Assembly: GCA_030374765.1 (NCBI GenBank)
Contig: JARGXX010000002.1
Coordinates: forward strand, 744,001-808,000
Reading direction: 5' to 3'
From: Agarophyton chilense
Lineage: Eukaryota > Rhodophyta > Florideophyceae > Gracilariales > Gracilariaceae
DNA length: 64,000 nt
The notes beneath the pieces are model-generated. The model did no database searches. It saw nothing but the letters and a program-made list of their open reading frames with translations, and was not told the DNA's origin. How positions within the stretch are numbered: the first letter of the stretch is position 1; each line of letters opens with the position of its first letter. The position numbers were made by a program, and so were the translations under genes. Positions 54,163 through 64,000 of this stretch are shown one piece after another.

Positions 54163-55080
54163 CTATTCTGCCATGGTTTTTAATACACGACGAGCGATAA
54201 CAGCTATCATCAAAGCCACTATGGCATATGCCATGTACAATAATTCTTTCTCGTCTCCATGTGTTGCGGTTTCCCGAGTCCTGTGCCCAGTTGAGGCGCT
54301 GGCGAAAGTAGTGTTGCTGGTAGAGGTCGCTGCCTGATGCGAGCTCGCGCTGCCATCGACGGAGGTTTCTTTTCCGTTACTTGTCCTGGGTTCCGAGATG
54401 GTGCTGGCAGCTATAGAAGTTCCATCCGCGGAGGATTCGCCAACATCTCTCTCGTGTCCAATGGACGAGGGAATTGTGGACGAGCCAGCAGGTGAAGACC
54501 GAACATTAGATGATTGGCCGGCGGTCAACGAGGCCGGTTTTGAAGCAGCTGATGACGCCGTTCCCAAAATATTGCTTGCACTTGTACCGGAAATCCCTAC
54601 GGTCGGAGGCAATTGCTCGATGGGTCTCATTCCACAACGCTCGCACTTGAAAGAGTGGCTCTTCTTCGCAAGACGTCTTCTATCCTCGTCAGGGTAATCC
54701 AATGCGCCAAGACCTTCGGCAGGAGATGGCATAAAGCCTATTAGTGCGGTAAGAATCGTGCGAATTCCCCATGATGGCTGCCACGTCTCCTGGTGATGAG
54801 CAGTGACAGACAGACATATTCGCTTGCCCACTTCGAAGCGACCGTTTGGTGTGAGTAATATGATTTCTGGTGGTTTGAGCGGATAGTCCGTCGGCAAAAC
54901 GATGCGTCCATGATACACGCCACCCTCGAAGGCCGTCTCAGGTGGCCCGCGGACAGAGAAGTGCCACTCAAACAAATCGCTCTCAAGAGGAGTGGCATGG
55001 AAAAGACGTTGGTGTTGCGAGTTGAGGCGTGAAAGCTCCTTGAGCTCTGCCATAATTCGCCTTACCGAGTCGTTGTGCAT
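54163..55080 (-). CDS. UBE2J1: ER tail-anchored ubiquitin-conjugating enzyme E2 (UBE2J/Ubc6 family)
   Basis: 305 aa, ATG at 55080. Ubc6/UBE2J enzymes accept ubiquitin from E1 and act with ER ligases in degradation of misfolded proteins. The UBC fold spans about 5-150: FEWHFSVRGPPETAFEGGVYHG, LPTDYPLKPPEI, and the active-site Cys89 in GKRICLSVTAHHQETWQPSW. A conserved family tail follows (GALDYPDEDRRRLAKKS, then FKCERCG, a C-x2-C seen in UBE2J1). A long Ser/Thr-rich linker (about 160-270) leads to a single C-terminal membrane segment (LLYMAYAIVALMIAVIA, about 279-295) and a short basic end, as in tail-anchored E2s. It is divergent from eL6, 267 bp away. Confidence 0.93.
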   Translation of the reverse strand: MHNDSVRRIMAELKELSRLNSQHQRLFHATPLESDLFEWHFSVRGPPETAFEGGVYHGRIVLPTDYPLKPPEIILLTPNGRFEVGKRICLSVTAHHQETWQPSWGIRTILTALIGFMPSPAEGLGALDYPDEDRRRLAKKSHSFKCERCGMRPIEQLPPTVGISGTSASNILGTASSAASKPASLTAGQSSNVRSSPAGSSTIPSSIGHERDVGESSADGTSIAASTISEPRTSNGKETSVDGSASSHQAATSTSNTTFASASTGHRTRETATHGDEKELLYMAYAIVALMIAVIARRVLKTMAE

Positions 55081-55347
55081 GATTGATCAGCCGGCTTCGA
55101 GGAAGGCGGGTATGGCTTGGACGTAGGGAGACTAGAGGGAAGCAAGAAGACCAGAAATGCGCGGCAGCTGAGTCTGGCAATGCCTGGTCAGCGGGGAGGC
55201 AGGGCGCTCCGGCTGGAAACGTTGATTGTGCGCCCTAACTTGTGTGAGGAGCGCACCAAAATATGGCCACGGTGCGCCAATTTCGCGACCAATAGGGTAC
55301 CGTCGGTACAGCGAAGTCTGCCTTGCGTCAAATATCCGCCGTCAACA
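55081..55347. promoter_or_regulatory. Bidirectional intergenic region between UBE2J and eL6
   Basis: Only 267 bp separate the two start codons, so the promoters must overlap or adjoin. No TATA box is evident. The sequence contains GCGGCAGC and GCGCCAAT-like motifs near 55275; a CCAAT-type reading there (CGCCAATTTCGCGACCAAT) is suggestive only. Confidence 0.45.
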
Positions 55348-56492
55348 ATGCGAGAAACTCGAGGGTGGCACAAGAATAAGCATCACACCTCCAAGCCCGC
55401 TACAGTATGTACACGTGTTACTACAGTACGTATACCACGTGTAATACATACCCGTGTGTACACGCCCTACAGCTGGTGGTGCTTCTGGCAAACGCCTCAA
55501 ACGCTCGTCGTCGGTCATCGGCCGGCGCCCGTGGCGTCAACGGTTGTCGAAGACGACGGTGAACCTTCTTCATCACGCACCATAGATAGTTGCAATTCAT
55601 CGCGCCACCTTTGTTATTACTCACAGGGAACCGCAACGCCCGCAGACCCCGGTTCTCATCAAGCTATCTTCAGAAATGGGATTGAGCAGAGACGCCAGGA
55701 GGCGCGCAAAGGAAGCGGTTCGTTGTTGCACTCCGCGCGTTGATGCTCAACGATAACGGGCCTGAGATTCTTGTTGTGTTTGTTCTTTCCCGCAAATGCA
55801 CATTCCTATTGCGGATCGGGCCCGTCCGTGCGCTTTATCTGTACTAACAAACAATTGGACCTCATCGTCTTGCACATGTACCGAATCTTTAGCCGACCAA
55901 GCCGGTTTTGCAGACCATCATAAAGAAGATTGGTGGCGAGAAGAACGGTGGTGAACGAAAGGTTGTCATCAACAAGGGCCCGAAGTGGTACCCAGCTGAT
56001 GATATTAAGAAGCCTGTTCCCAGCCGCAAGCACATTCACAAGCCCACCAAGCTGCGCTCCTCCATCTCGCCCGGCACAATCTTGATCTTGCTGGCGGGTC
56101 GTCTTCGTGGAAGCCGCGTTATATATCTCGGCCAGCTGCCTTCTGGAAAGCTTCTTGTCACGGGTCCGTACTCGGTTAACCGAATTCCGCTCCGTCGCGT
56201 CGATCAGGCCTACGTCATCGCCACCAGCACTGCTCTCGATGTCAGCGCTGTCGACATCTCCAAATTTGATGATGCGTACTTCAAGCGTGTGAAGAGCAAG
56301 AGCAAGCCTGATGTTATGGAGACTGATGAGGGAGAGGCCAAGTACTCTCCGACAGAAGAGAGGATTGCGGATCAGAAGGTGGTTGACCAAGTATTGATTC
56401 CTATCCTCGAAAAAGAGTCCATGATGACTAGCTATCTCAAGAACAGATTCTCCTTAAAGAGGGGCATGTACCCACATGCCATGAAGTTTTAG
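55348..56492 (+). CDS. RPL6: 60S ribosomal protein eL6, two exons
   Basis: Modelled as exon 55348-55404 (19 codons, MRETRGWHKNK...) joined to exon 55893-56492 (199 codons plus TAG), 218 aa. eL6 is a structural protein of the large subunit. The second exon carries the family core: GGEKNGGERKV, KWYPADDIKKP, PTKLRSSISPGTILILLAGR, YLGQLPSGKLLVTGP, NRIPLRRVDQAYVIATST, FDDAYFKR, and the C-terminal RFSLKRGMYPHAMKF. An in-frame TAG lies directly before exon 2 and no ATG is present, so an upstream exon is required. The proposed join is in phase (codon boundary on both sides) and gives a short basic N-terminus, though this part is poorly conserved. Exon 2 is certain, exon 1 probable. Confidence 0.85.
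55405..55892 (+). other. Spliceosomal intron of eL6
   Basis: 488 bp: donor GTATGT at 55405, branch site TACTAAC at 55842-55848, acceptor TTTAG ending at 55892, 45 nt from branch A to AG. Donor and branch match the strict consensus known from yeasts and other intron-poor lineages. It has no supported internal RNA gene. Confidence 0.7.
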
Positions 56493-57279
56493 CTGTCTCG
56501 CTAAATTGACGCAGAGTGGAACAAGTAAACTCGTTTAAGACTATTTGCTCTGAGCTGATTGTAGTTTTCTTATTTGGCACGTGTCTTGCACGAATCCTAA
56601 CGTCCAGCTGTGAGCTGAGACATGGCTTCCTGGTTGATGATGGGGGGGAGCGGGGGCTGTACAAACGAAATCGCGATACCTTTGACATGTGTAAACCTTG
56701 CCTTTTGTAGCGAGTCACATCGCAAACCGCATGACCCTGCAAGAGCCTCTACGGCGTTCAGGAAAAACGGCGGTTTTAGGCAAAGAATACTCTGAAACAT
56801 AGAACTCGAAACGAAGCAATCTCGGTGTTGGCGTTCAGGGCTGGGAGGAACTTGATTGTGTTTGACTCAGCAAGAATATGGAGGTTTTCGAGACTCATTT
56901 CGCGTTGATAGTGTGTAGGAATGCATAGATGAGTAGGTTGCGATTTTGCAGTGGAGGTACAAGTGAACTGATACGTCAGGGCAAGGTAATTTATGGAGTG
57001 CATAGACAGACCTCGACCACACACTCATATCACGACATGTGCAAGGCGTAGTTCAGACGGGCAACAGATCTACTCTACTTTTTAAGACAGTGACCTGCGT
57101 CCGATCAATACTATGGATGATGGCTTCCGAAACGGCAACACTTGCTGACGGGGGAGGGGGGGGGGTTACAGCAGGAAACTGTTTCACGAATGGCGATCGA
57201 AGCGCATACACACACGTTTAGCAATGCAGCTTGATCGAAAGTTAACACTTGACATAGATTTTGGAGGCGTAGAGCGCTC
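56493..57279. other. Intergenic region between convergent eL6 and uS12
   Basis: 787 bp with short frames only. A run of G (GGGGGAGGGGGGGGGG) lies near 57151-57166. No RNA gene was recognised. Confidence 0.5.
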
Positions 57280-57717
57280 TTATGCTCGTGGCTTTTCCTT
57301 CTTGTTTCGGAAGAGAGCAAGGAGAGACACGCCTGCAACCTTTACTACCTTAAACCGGACACCGGGCAGATCACCCACAGAGTGACCGCTTCGACCGAAA
57401 CCAGATATCAAAACTTCATCGTTTTCCTCGACAAAGTTGAGACAGCCATCACCCGGCACAAAGGCAGCGATCTTCTTTCCATTCTTGATGAGTTGCACAC
57501 GACAAGACTTTCGAATGGCAGAATTGGGCTGCTTGGCCTCAATTCCAATTCGTTCGAGAACGATTCCCTTCGCATGAGAGGCTCCTCCAAACGGATTGGC
57601 CTTCAAAGCTGTGGCGGAATGCTTGCGAGAATACCTCTTGTTGTGCCATTTCTGCTCGCGACGATGGGTACGCAGCTTGCGCGCACAGCGCATTCCCGCC
57701 GGCTTTCCATTTCCCAT
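57280..57717 (-). CDS. RPS23: 40S ribosomal protein uS12 (RPS23)
   Basis: 145 aa, ATG at 57717 in an excellent context (AAACCACCATGG). uS12 sits at the decoding centre of the small ribosomal subunit. The sequence is the family from end to end: [60 protein letters not shown], then [40 protein letters not shown] and [10 protein letters not shown]. It keeps the KQPNSAIRK loop whose proline is hydroxylated in other eukaryotes. Length matches (143 in human). The frame is open 87 codons further upstream, but that part has no family similarity. Confidence 0.97.
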   Translation of the reverse strand: MGNGKPAGMRCARKLRTHRREQKWHNKRYSRKHSATALKANPFGGASHAKGIVLERIGIEAKQPNSAIRKSCRVQLIKNGKKIAAFVPGDGCLNFVEENDEVLISGFGRSGHSVGDLPGVRFKVVKVAGVSLLALFRNKKEKPRA

Positions 57718-58873
57718 GGTGGTTTGTACTGACTGACTCAAGTGCGAAACGCGATTGCCACAACTTTGGGCGGCAAGATTGCAGAGGGGGTTAGTTCTCG
57801 GGACGGGCGTGAGCGGAGACACTACGACAAGTTTGGCGTGCTGCGGGTGCGCTGGGCGTGTCGACGGCGGGCGCATACATTTTTGACATGGGCAGTGTAC
57901 ACGAAGCCACGTGCAACGATGGTGCAGCGAGATCCAAAGTGCCGTTGAGCCGATCGGGGCTGGACAGAGCGCGCACATTATGTTTTGGAAAATTTGAAGA
58001 TTTTTGGGGAAATGAAGCGTGGCTAAGATTAGGCAGAGGCGTGGTTGTTTTCATAAATGAAATAGATATGGGCAGAGGGGTATTTTAAAGCTTTTGGCAG
58101 CTGTGGATGCATACTCGGAAGGTTGGGGCGAGTCAGCTTAAACCTCTGTCCAGGGCGCGTTCTCAGAAAGTATGGTTACGGTGATGGTGATGATGCGTTG
58201 AGAGCGTTAGGTGTTACAGTGCACTGCAAGTGCGGTGAATCACAGAAAGATAGGTGCACGCGCGGGGGCGAGATCGAGGTTGGCCCGCACAAAGACACCA
58301 ACAAAGCTCCTCCTTGGGCGATACTTTGTGGTGCAATGCGGACTGAGCAGGTGGCATGTATGTGTACGGTTACAAATGCAACTGCGAAATATTGCAGAGC
58401 ACAGACAGGGTTTGAGAAAGGGCACAACACAAGTGTCACCCGACAGCTCAGGCAATGGGGATAACTGATGGAAGCCACAGCAGTTAGGTGGAAAGCAGCT
58501 ACATACCGCGCAAGTTGATGCGGGTGGGACAATATCATACCGTTGGAACGCTCTGGAAACGCGACACGGAAATGGCGTTACACAGGTTGTTGTGCGATGA
58601 GCAAATGTGTGTGCTTCGAGCCAGGTGCGGCGAAAGCGCTGGCAGCAAATCCAACGACGGCAAGAGGCCACGTGAGACGCAGACTCTCCGAGAGGCGCGG
58701 GCACGCACGGTGATTGGTCGAAAGCGCAGCGCCGTTGCGGGAAGTGGATGACGCCCCCCACGCGCGGCAGCACAACAAAGGACGCGCACGCACTGCGTCG
58801 CACGCGCCAGTCGCACGCGCCAGCGCGCCACGCCGCAGCAGCCACGCACGCGGCGGCGGAGGCAGCGCCAGCC

Positions 58874-58911
<38 letters not shown>
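58874..58911. repeat. (CAG)n microsatellite
   Basis: About 12 to 13 uninterrupted GCA/CAG triplets. It gives poly-Ser, poly-Ala or poly-Leu runs in overlapping frames, none of which I accept as genes. Confidence 0.95.
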
Positions 58912-59202
58912 TTTCCGCGCGCGGGAGGATTGCGTCGCAAGGGCCCCAAGCTAGGGTGTTTTGTCGGCGCGCTGTCTCGATATCGACGTGCCCCAAAATC
59001 TGGCTTGCCACCCACAACGAAGCGCAAAGTGCGCGCTTGTTACAGAAAAGTGGCGCGCAAACGCGCGCAGTGCGCAGTGAGCTGCACCGCTCGCGCCGCC
59101 GCCTCCCCCTCGAAAACCTTTAAAAAACGAGAGCGCATATGCGCCGCTTGTTGTTCTCGGCGTCACGTGCGGTGCGCGTCACGCGCACCCACCTTGCGCG
59201 TG

Positions 59203-59265
59203 GCCGAGGGCGACGAGGGCGACGAGGGCGACGAGGGCGACGAGGGCGGGGAGGGCGGGGAGGGC
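59203..59265. repeat. GACGAGGGC minisatellite
   Basis: Seven 9-bp units: one GCCGAGGGC, four GACGAGGGC and two GGGGAGGGC, continuing into GGCGGCGGC. Confidence 0.9.
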
Positions 59266-59735
59266 GGCGGCGACTGGTCGGTCAAGTGCGACAAGTGGCG
59301 CCTTCACACATGTGCGCGCCACACAGATTGCGCAGCAAACCGCGCGGGTGACAAGTTTGCTTGCGCGGCGCGGCGGTGACGCGCCGTCGTGTGCGCGCCG
59401 TCGTGTGCGCGCCGTCGCCGCCGCCACGCCGCCGCAGACAGCACATGTTTATAGCGCGTGCGGCCGTCAGCTCGACAGATGACCGCGGCTCGCCAGCGAG
59501 TGTGCGCGCAGCCTTGTTTTTTTTTACCGCGCGTTGCGCTTGCCACACGCGTCACGCGCGCCACTTAAATACGCGCCGTCGCGCCGTCGCGCCCACACCT
59601 TCAAAAGCGACCGCAGTCTGTCGTGTGTGCCAACCTTCTTCTCGGCGCGCGGCTTGAACAACTGTTTGTCGCACCAACGCTGCCCAACGTCTTTGTTCGT
59701 CGTCCTCGTCCTCGTCCTTGTCTTCACCCGTTACA

Positions 59736-60299
59736 ATGCAACCGTCTTTGTATGCCTGCCACCATGCGCACCACTTTCCGTTTGCTGTACTGCCGCCACC
59801 TCCTCCTCCGCCGCGCCCCGAACAGCATCACCACCCTTTTTGCTCTTCTTTTAGTCCGTCGTGCGCTTCCACTCTGTCGCCCATCTCGTCCTCCACGCAG
59901 CGCTCGCTCACTTCTTCGCCCGGTGTTCCGCCATCTCAGCCGCTGCCTGCTCTCAGCGCTATACTGATGCATTCTGCCTCTTCATCTGCGCCTGCTGCGC
60001 CTGCTGTGCCTAGCGTGCCTTCTCCGCCTACCCCTCCGCTGCCGCCCGCTGCGCATCAGCAGCGCTCGGACTGTACCACGCCCAACTCGTATGGCCAACA
60101 CATGAGCCAACGAGACCGCCACTGGAACATTGTGCTCGGCCCGGACGTGCATTCCTTGAGGCGCACGTCAAGTCAGGTCATCAAAAAGTACCCCGAACTT
60201 CGTTATCACTGCAAGGTTGTGGGATGCACCCAACTATTTAAACATCGCAGCTCGAGAAGCCGCCACCAAAAAAAGTTTCACCCCACCAGTGGCTTGTAA
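59736..60299 (+). CDS. Single C2H2 zinc-finger protein with low-complexity N-terminus
   Basis: 187 aa from ATG 59736 (TTACAATGC, A at -3) to TAA. The N-terminal two thirds is rich in Pro, Ser, His and Ala (PPPPPPP and PAAPAVPSVPSPPTPPLPP), probably disordered. The conserved part is C-terminal: RDRHWNIVLGPDVHSLRRTS, then KYPELRYHCKVVGCTQLFKH and SRSRHQKKFHP, which fits C-x4-C-x12-H-x4-H. It is therefore a likely nucleic-acid-binding or transcription factor, but no orthologue is recognised. The ending shortly after the finger and the strong composition bias are notable. Confidence 0.65.
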   Translation: MQPSLYACHHAHHFPFAVLPPPPPPPRPEQHHHPFCSSFSPSCASTLSPISSSTQRSLTSSPGVPPSQPLPALSAILMHSASSSAPAAPAVPSVPSPPTPPLPPAAHQQRSDCTTPNSYGQHMSQRDRHWNIVLGPDVHSLRRTSSQVIKKYPELRYHCKVVGCTQLFKHRSSRSRHQKKFHPTSGL

Positions 60300-62171
60300 A
60301 ACGCTGTGCATGTGTCGTCTGTGTATTGTGTGTTATTCTTTTCTTCTTTTCTTTTTTTTTTTGATGCATGTTGCTACGCCTTGGAAATTGTGAACAAGAC
60401 GTTTGTGTTGCTTGAGATGGCTTGCGACTACATGCAGGAGCTTGCGGACAAGCGCACTAAGCGAAAAAAGCTAGTCGGAAGCAGTGGCTACGGCGGCTTA
60501 CATTGATAAAAGATATCAAGTGCTGTTCGCTGCGAGTGCGTGCCAAGTGCGTAAAGTGTGACAGTTGCACCTTGTATAGAAACCGCAGCAGGAAAGGGAG
60601 AGAAGAGAAAAGGCGTCATTTTTAAAATAGCGATTAGAAACAGCGCGCCTAATTCTGCCTCGCGGCGCGCATCACCCAAAGAGGTTGTATGCTGCGCGTT
60701 GAAAACGTCATGCACAAACGTACCTCTCCCCACCAAGTCATCCACTTTTGTTGTACTACACGTACATCTCACATCAAATTTGCACGCACACGCGCACAGC
60801 ACCAAGCATACACCAAATTTGGAGGGGAAAAAAAAGCCTCTTCCACCACAACCGCGTCGGTGCGTCCAAGGCGTGGCGCTCGTTAACCCACTCCACTTTT
60901 CGGGCGGCGATAAAAAATGTGGCGGCGGCATGTTCGCCATACGAGCGCAACATCACTTTGGTTACTGACGACGACGGTGTGTGATTCCAAACTCGCTGCC
61001 GCGCCGCGTGCTTTTAACCCAACTGAAACCGCTCGCCTTGTTTGCTTTCGTTTCGCACACAGACACCACACTGTATGCCGCCCGTTGACAAGTGACATAT
61101 GCATGCTGTCGAAACGCAACCCGTTTTAAAAATAAAAAAAACCTACGAGAGGGGAGTGCGTCGCTATTGCTTTTTTTTTATTTATTGCGCTTCAAGAATG
61201 TGCCTTCGTTTTGGGGTGGCGCGTCCAGACGACAGAGATCGGCCTCACACACTCTGTTCTGTCTTCGACTGTAGCGCCCCGTCACTCTTCTTGTCATACC
61301 AATTTCGGCCGTTTTGGCTTCTGTTCCATTCTCACGAGATGATTTTTTCTCTTTCAAACCATATTGCCATCTGTTCGAACACGTCCCGGTGGGAAAGCAC
61401 TCACTCCAGTTGTACTAATTTATTATCCTAGTGTCTTCCACCCAACCAAATCCAACTCGTACAACTCTCTTGGCAGAGTCTGCAGGCCGTAAACCCCACA
61501 CAACATTTGAATAGAACCATTCTCGGAAAAGCAAAACAAAAAATCCAAGCTCATTTCTTTTCTCCTAATTGGCATCCCATCAGGTCATGAGCCTACTTTT
61601 TGCACAGATGACTCAACAAAATGCGGCAGAGCACTGAAAACGAGAAAACGAGATTGCAGCATACACCATCTTTTCTTTTTTTCTCTTCGACATGATTCGA
61701 TTTGTGAAATTTCTTTTCGACAGGTACATTTCAACGCAGTTTTTCGTTCAAGGTGTATCCTGCCTGGCTTGTTTAATACGAAGGGAATTGAATCTTTAAC
61801 AGATACATCGAGGCAGACCACTTTAATCGTTGACAAGGAAAACCTGACACCGTTTTTCGCTCCAGAGTGGCATATTTGTCGGAAGAGGGGCGCCTATCTG
61901 CACCAAAGAGCGCTCGTTTTGTCTTCGTTACCGGGAGTAGCTGCAGAGGGCCGTTGGTACATCCTTTTGTTGCTTTCAAGCTACTGCCTGTGACGGAAAA
62001 CCAGTGAGTGTTCAGTTTACTCTTGGGTGGGACACCGGCTGCGACTGTATCTGCTAGCACTGATACAGTCCAATGCACGTTTTTGATTGTTTTTATTATG
62101 TTTCCTTCATTTCGCTTTTTACATCTTCAAAATCCGATCAAGCTGTTTTTTTTTATACATGAAATTCAAGG

Positions 62172-62315
62172 TCTTTACTGCATCATGGTCAAAACCACCA
62201 AAATAATCTGTTCAGAAAGACTAATTTCACCATAAAAGCTTGCAGTCTTGATCTCATATTCTGAAGCCCCATCTTGAATAGACACTAGCTAGTAGGTAGT
62301 CTATACGACTGGGGC
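62172..62315 (+). repeat. Hairpin-bearing repeat, copy 1
   Basis: It shares TTTACTGC, GTCAAAAC and CTCATAT in order with the copy at 62490-62607. It ends in an imperfect inverted repeat: GCCCCA (62266) with TGGGGC (62310), TAGAC (62279) with GTCTA (62299), around ACTAGCTAGT. Confidence 0.5.
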
Positions 62316-62489
62316 AACTGCTCGAAAATGATTATTTTTTTTGAAGATTAATTCTGTTTCATACATCCAAAAAAGCCTGTTTTATATGCTAATATAGAAT
62401 TTAGCCTGCTAATCAGATAAATAAATAATGATTTTGTTCCTATACTTTTCTTCTTTCATGTACGGTGGATGTTTTTGAAAAGGTGATAC

Positions 62490-62607
62490 GAAGATTTTAC
62501 TGCTTTAAAGTCAAAACATGAAAAGAATCCAGTCAAAAAAAAATCAGTTTGACCTCATATGAGGCCAGTGGTCCTATAGAGAAGTCTCTACTAGCTGGAG
62601 GGCCGTG
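62490..62607 (+). repeat. Hairpin-bearing repeat, copy 2
   Basis: Same order of blocks as copy 1. It ends with TAGAGA-AG-TCTCTA (62577-62590) inside a looser GGCC(A)/(T)GG...GGCC pairing. Confidence 0.5.
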
Positions 62608-63506
62608 TTGTTTTATTTCTTTTTCTCAAGTTTCTGATAACTAATCGTATTATTTTTCAGTGAACATAATTTTTCATAATTGTAATGGCACGACCGATCA
62701 TCGCTATGATAGTGAGGTTGTGGACATTTATTACAGAGTTTTCCTCTTTTTTTTTTACCAACATCCTCTTTGTGCTCAACCACGGAAACGAATGCTGCAG
62801 TGGAGCATGAACATGATTACATGATCCCAAGTGATGTTGGTGTTCATGTTCCTGGCCCCAAAACTCTTTCAAACAGAATTATATCAATGAGGAATGTGAT
62901 AACATCATCACATTGCCCAGTCCATTTATACAGACAGGGGAAAAGCCGCCCTCCCAGATTGAAGAAAAAGAAAGCGCAGTCACTAAAAAATGTAGTCCCT
63001 CTCGAGAAAAGAAAACGTTTTAGCCAAAACAGCTTTTCCCTTCGACAAAGGGCACGAGTCGGCGAAACGCAATAGGAAGCTCGGTTCAAAAACGTTCCTG
63101 TTACGCAACGTTTTAGGATAGATCTATCGTGCCCAACAATTACGCGTGACGTGCATTTTTTGAATATTTCGCTCACTATGGCCACGTGTACGCAAACCTC
63201 ATGCGGCGATGGGATCGCTGCCAAGTCCTGCTGTGCTTCCCCGCACACAGATGGTTTTCTCAAACGCGGCCGCGCTTGGTACATGTCACTGGTGCGTCCC
63301 AGGTTACCAACTTTGAAACAACTAATTGGTTGCAAACAGTTTATCGTGAAGAGGGAAAGCCAACGGCTCAGCATATCACCAATTTCGAAATGCGCTGAAG
63401 GAAGTGTTTCCACCTACTTTCACAAGCTCGTACCCTTCGTACCGGTCATTGAGGTTCTCAGTGCTTTTCGCTCAGTTATGCATCCAGTTCACCTGCAATA
63501 CACACA

Positions 63507-64000
63507 ATGACAACAAGACCTAGTCACCGCCGTCGAGTCGTCGTCGATACCGACCCCGAATCGCTGATAAAGATACTCATATCCACCGACAACCATCTTG
63601 GATATCTGGAAAAGGACCCCGTTCGCGGCGATGACTCTTTTCGTGTCTTTGAGGAAGTACTAGAGCTGGCAAAAACGAACCAAGTAGATATGGTGCTTCT
63701 AGGCGGTGATCTGTTTCACGATAACAAGCCTTCAAGATCAACAATTGTTAAGACTATGAAAATCTTACGACATGCTTGTCTTTCTCCTGAAGGCCAAGTG
63801 AGAATTGCAGTCCGAAGCGATCATTCCCAGGTAAACTACATGGATCCGTCAGTGGCAGTCAGCCTTCCAGTTTTTGTTATCCATGGGAACCACGATGATC
63901 CCACTGGCGGTACTGGCCTCGAGGCTCTTAGTGCAATAGACTTGTTATCACAAGCGGGGCTCGTCACATACTTTGGAAAGATGTCTACATCCAAAAAGAT
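63507..64000 (+). CDS. MRE11: MRE11 double-strand-break repair nuclease, N-terminal part (runs off the window)
   Basis: ATG at 63507 (CACACAATG, A at -3), open to the end of the window, 164 codons. MRE11 is the nuclease of the MRE11-RAD50-NBS1 complex, which senses and resects DNA double-strand breaks in the nucleus. The calcineurin-like phosphoesterase motifs are present: STDNHLGYLEKD (Asp28, His30), LLGGDLFHDNKPS (Asp68), and IHGNHDDPTG (Asn128, His129). The segment between them is slightly different in length from the animal protein but keeps VNYMDP. No intron is seen so far. The rest of the nuclease domain, the capping domain and the C-terminus lie outside. Confidence 0.95.
   Translation, partial: MTTRPSHRRRVVVDTDPESLIKILISTDNHLGYLEKDPVRGDDSFRVFEEVLELAKTNQVDMVLLGGDLFHDNKPSRSTIVKTMKILRHACLSPEGQVRIAVRSDHSQVNYMDPSVAVSLPVFVIHGNHDDPTGGTGLEALSAIDLLSQAGLVTYFGKMSTSKK

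Larger units (their letters stand above)
57718..59735. other. Intergenic region, GC-rich toward the right
   Basis: The region from uS12 to the zinc-finger gene. The left half has no feature. The right half (58700-59700) is very GC-rich and open in several frames on both strands because of its composition, not coding. It contains the two microsatellite-like repeats listed separately and a pyrimidine-rich leader (CGTCCTCGTCCTCGTCCTTG) right before the zinc-finger ATG. Confidence 0.5.
60300..63506. other. Long intergenic region, no recognisable gene
   Basis: About 3.2 kb. The part next to the zinc-finger gene is likely its 3' UTR (T-rich). 60500-61100 has short overlapping frames without motifs. 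61100-62760 is AT-rich and contains two hairpin-bearing repeats near 62170-62315 and 62490-62605. A minus-strand frame at 63413-62844 has no ATG start and no motif. Confidence 0.5.

Noticed and set aside
55405-55892. snoRNA in the eL6 intron
   Set aside because: TGATG and CTGA-like strings occur near 55740-55765, but not as a proper C/D box pair with a terminal stem.
57718-57978. 87-codon N-terminal extension of uS12
   Set aside because: The frame is open, but it has no family similarity, and the internal ATG at 57717 has an ideal context and gives the normal uS12 N-terminus.
58578-59379. Long overlapping frames on both strands with poly-Leu, poly-Ser or poly-Ala
   Set aside because: They are produced by GC-rich composition and the CAG microsatellite. 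No motif is present and several frames are open at once.
62844-63413. 189-codon minus-strand frame upstream of MRE11
   Set aside because: It starts with GTG, has no recognisable motif, and covers the likely MRE11 promoter.
1-64000. CRISPR arrays, rRNA and tRNA genes
   Set aside because: No regularly spaced repeats, no rRNA core sequences, and no convincing tRNA A and B boxes were seen by eye. A tRNA scan could still find one.

Overview
This is a eukaryotic nuclear window with two parts. About 0-48 kb is a graveyard of nested transposable elements. About 49-64 kb is a compact island of host genes. The host genes are almost intron-free. The single intron I can model, in the eL6 gene, has a GTATGT donor and a TACTAAC branch site. 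Intron-poor genes between nested Ty3/gypsy and Ty1/copia elements fit a red alga (a Chondrus-like florideophyte), but that assignment is inference only.

Layout. 1-9.2 kb: old LTR-like repeats (family D at 81-597 and 8631-9154), a diverged tandem duplication (1.3-2.5 kb), a family-C LTR (3487-4208) followed by a decayed gypsy gag-pol (4.24-6.36 kb), and a decayed PIF/Harbinger transposase (7.47-8.34 kb). 9.2-11.7 kb: no recognisable genes. 11.75-16.6 kb: a decayed minus-strand gypsy element E with short flanking direct repeats. 17.2-19.3 kb: nothing recognised. 20.0-36.4 kb: a decayed minus-strand copia element F, split by element B, a chromovirus at 22858-34779 with a perfect 5-bp target duplication ACCAT. 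Inside B sits a solo family-C LTR (32006-32721, duplication CGAAG). 36416-48156: element A, the youngest chromovirus, inserted next to the F gag (duplication GAGAA).

Elements A and B share one architecture. It consists of a LTR, an identical 18-nt primer-binding site, gag with a CCHC knuckle, a candidate -1 frameshift heptamer in the gag/pol overlap, pol (protease, RT, RNase H, integrase), a chromodomain, and then a long open reading frame on the opposite strand just before the 3' LTR. That antisense ORF is homologous between A and B and is of unknown function. Element A pol has only two internal stops, and both occur at the same positions in the much older copy at 5-6 kb.

Host genes, in order: PCID2/Thp1 (TREX-2 mRNA export), an unknown protein on the minus strand, an LKB1/STK11-like kinase with a C-terminal CaaX-like box, an ER tail-anchored E2 of the UBE2J/Ubc6 family (minus), ribosomal protein eL6, ribosomal protein uS12 (minus), a single C2H2 zinc-finger protein, and the N-terminal third or less of MRE11 running off the right edge. 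The gene pairs are tightly packed (58 bp between the convergent kinase and E2, 267 bp between the divergent E2 and eL6).
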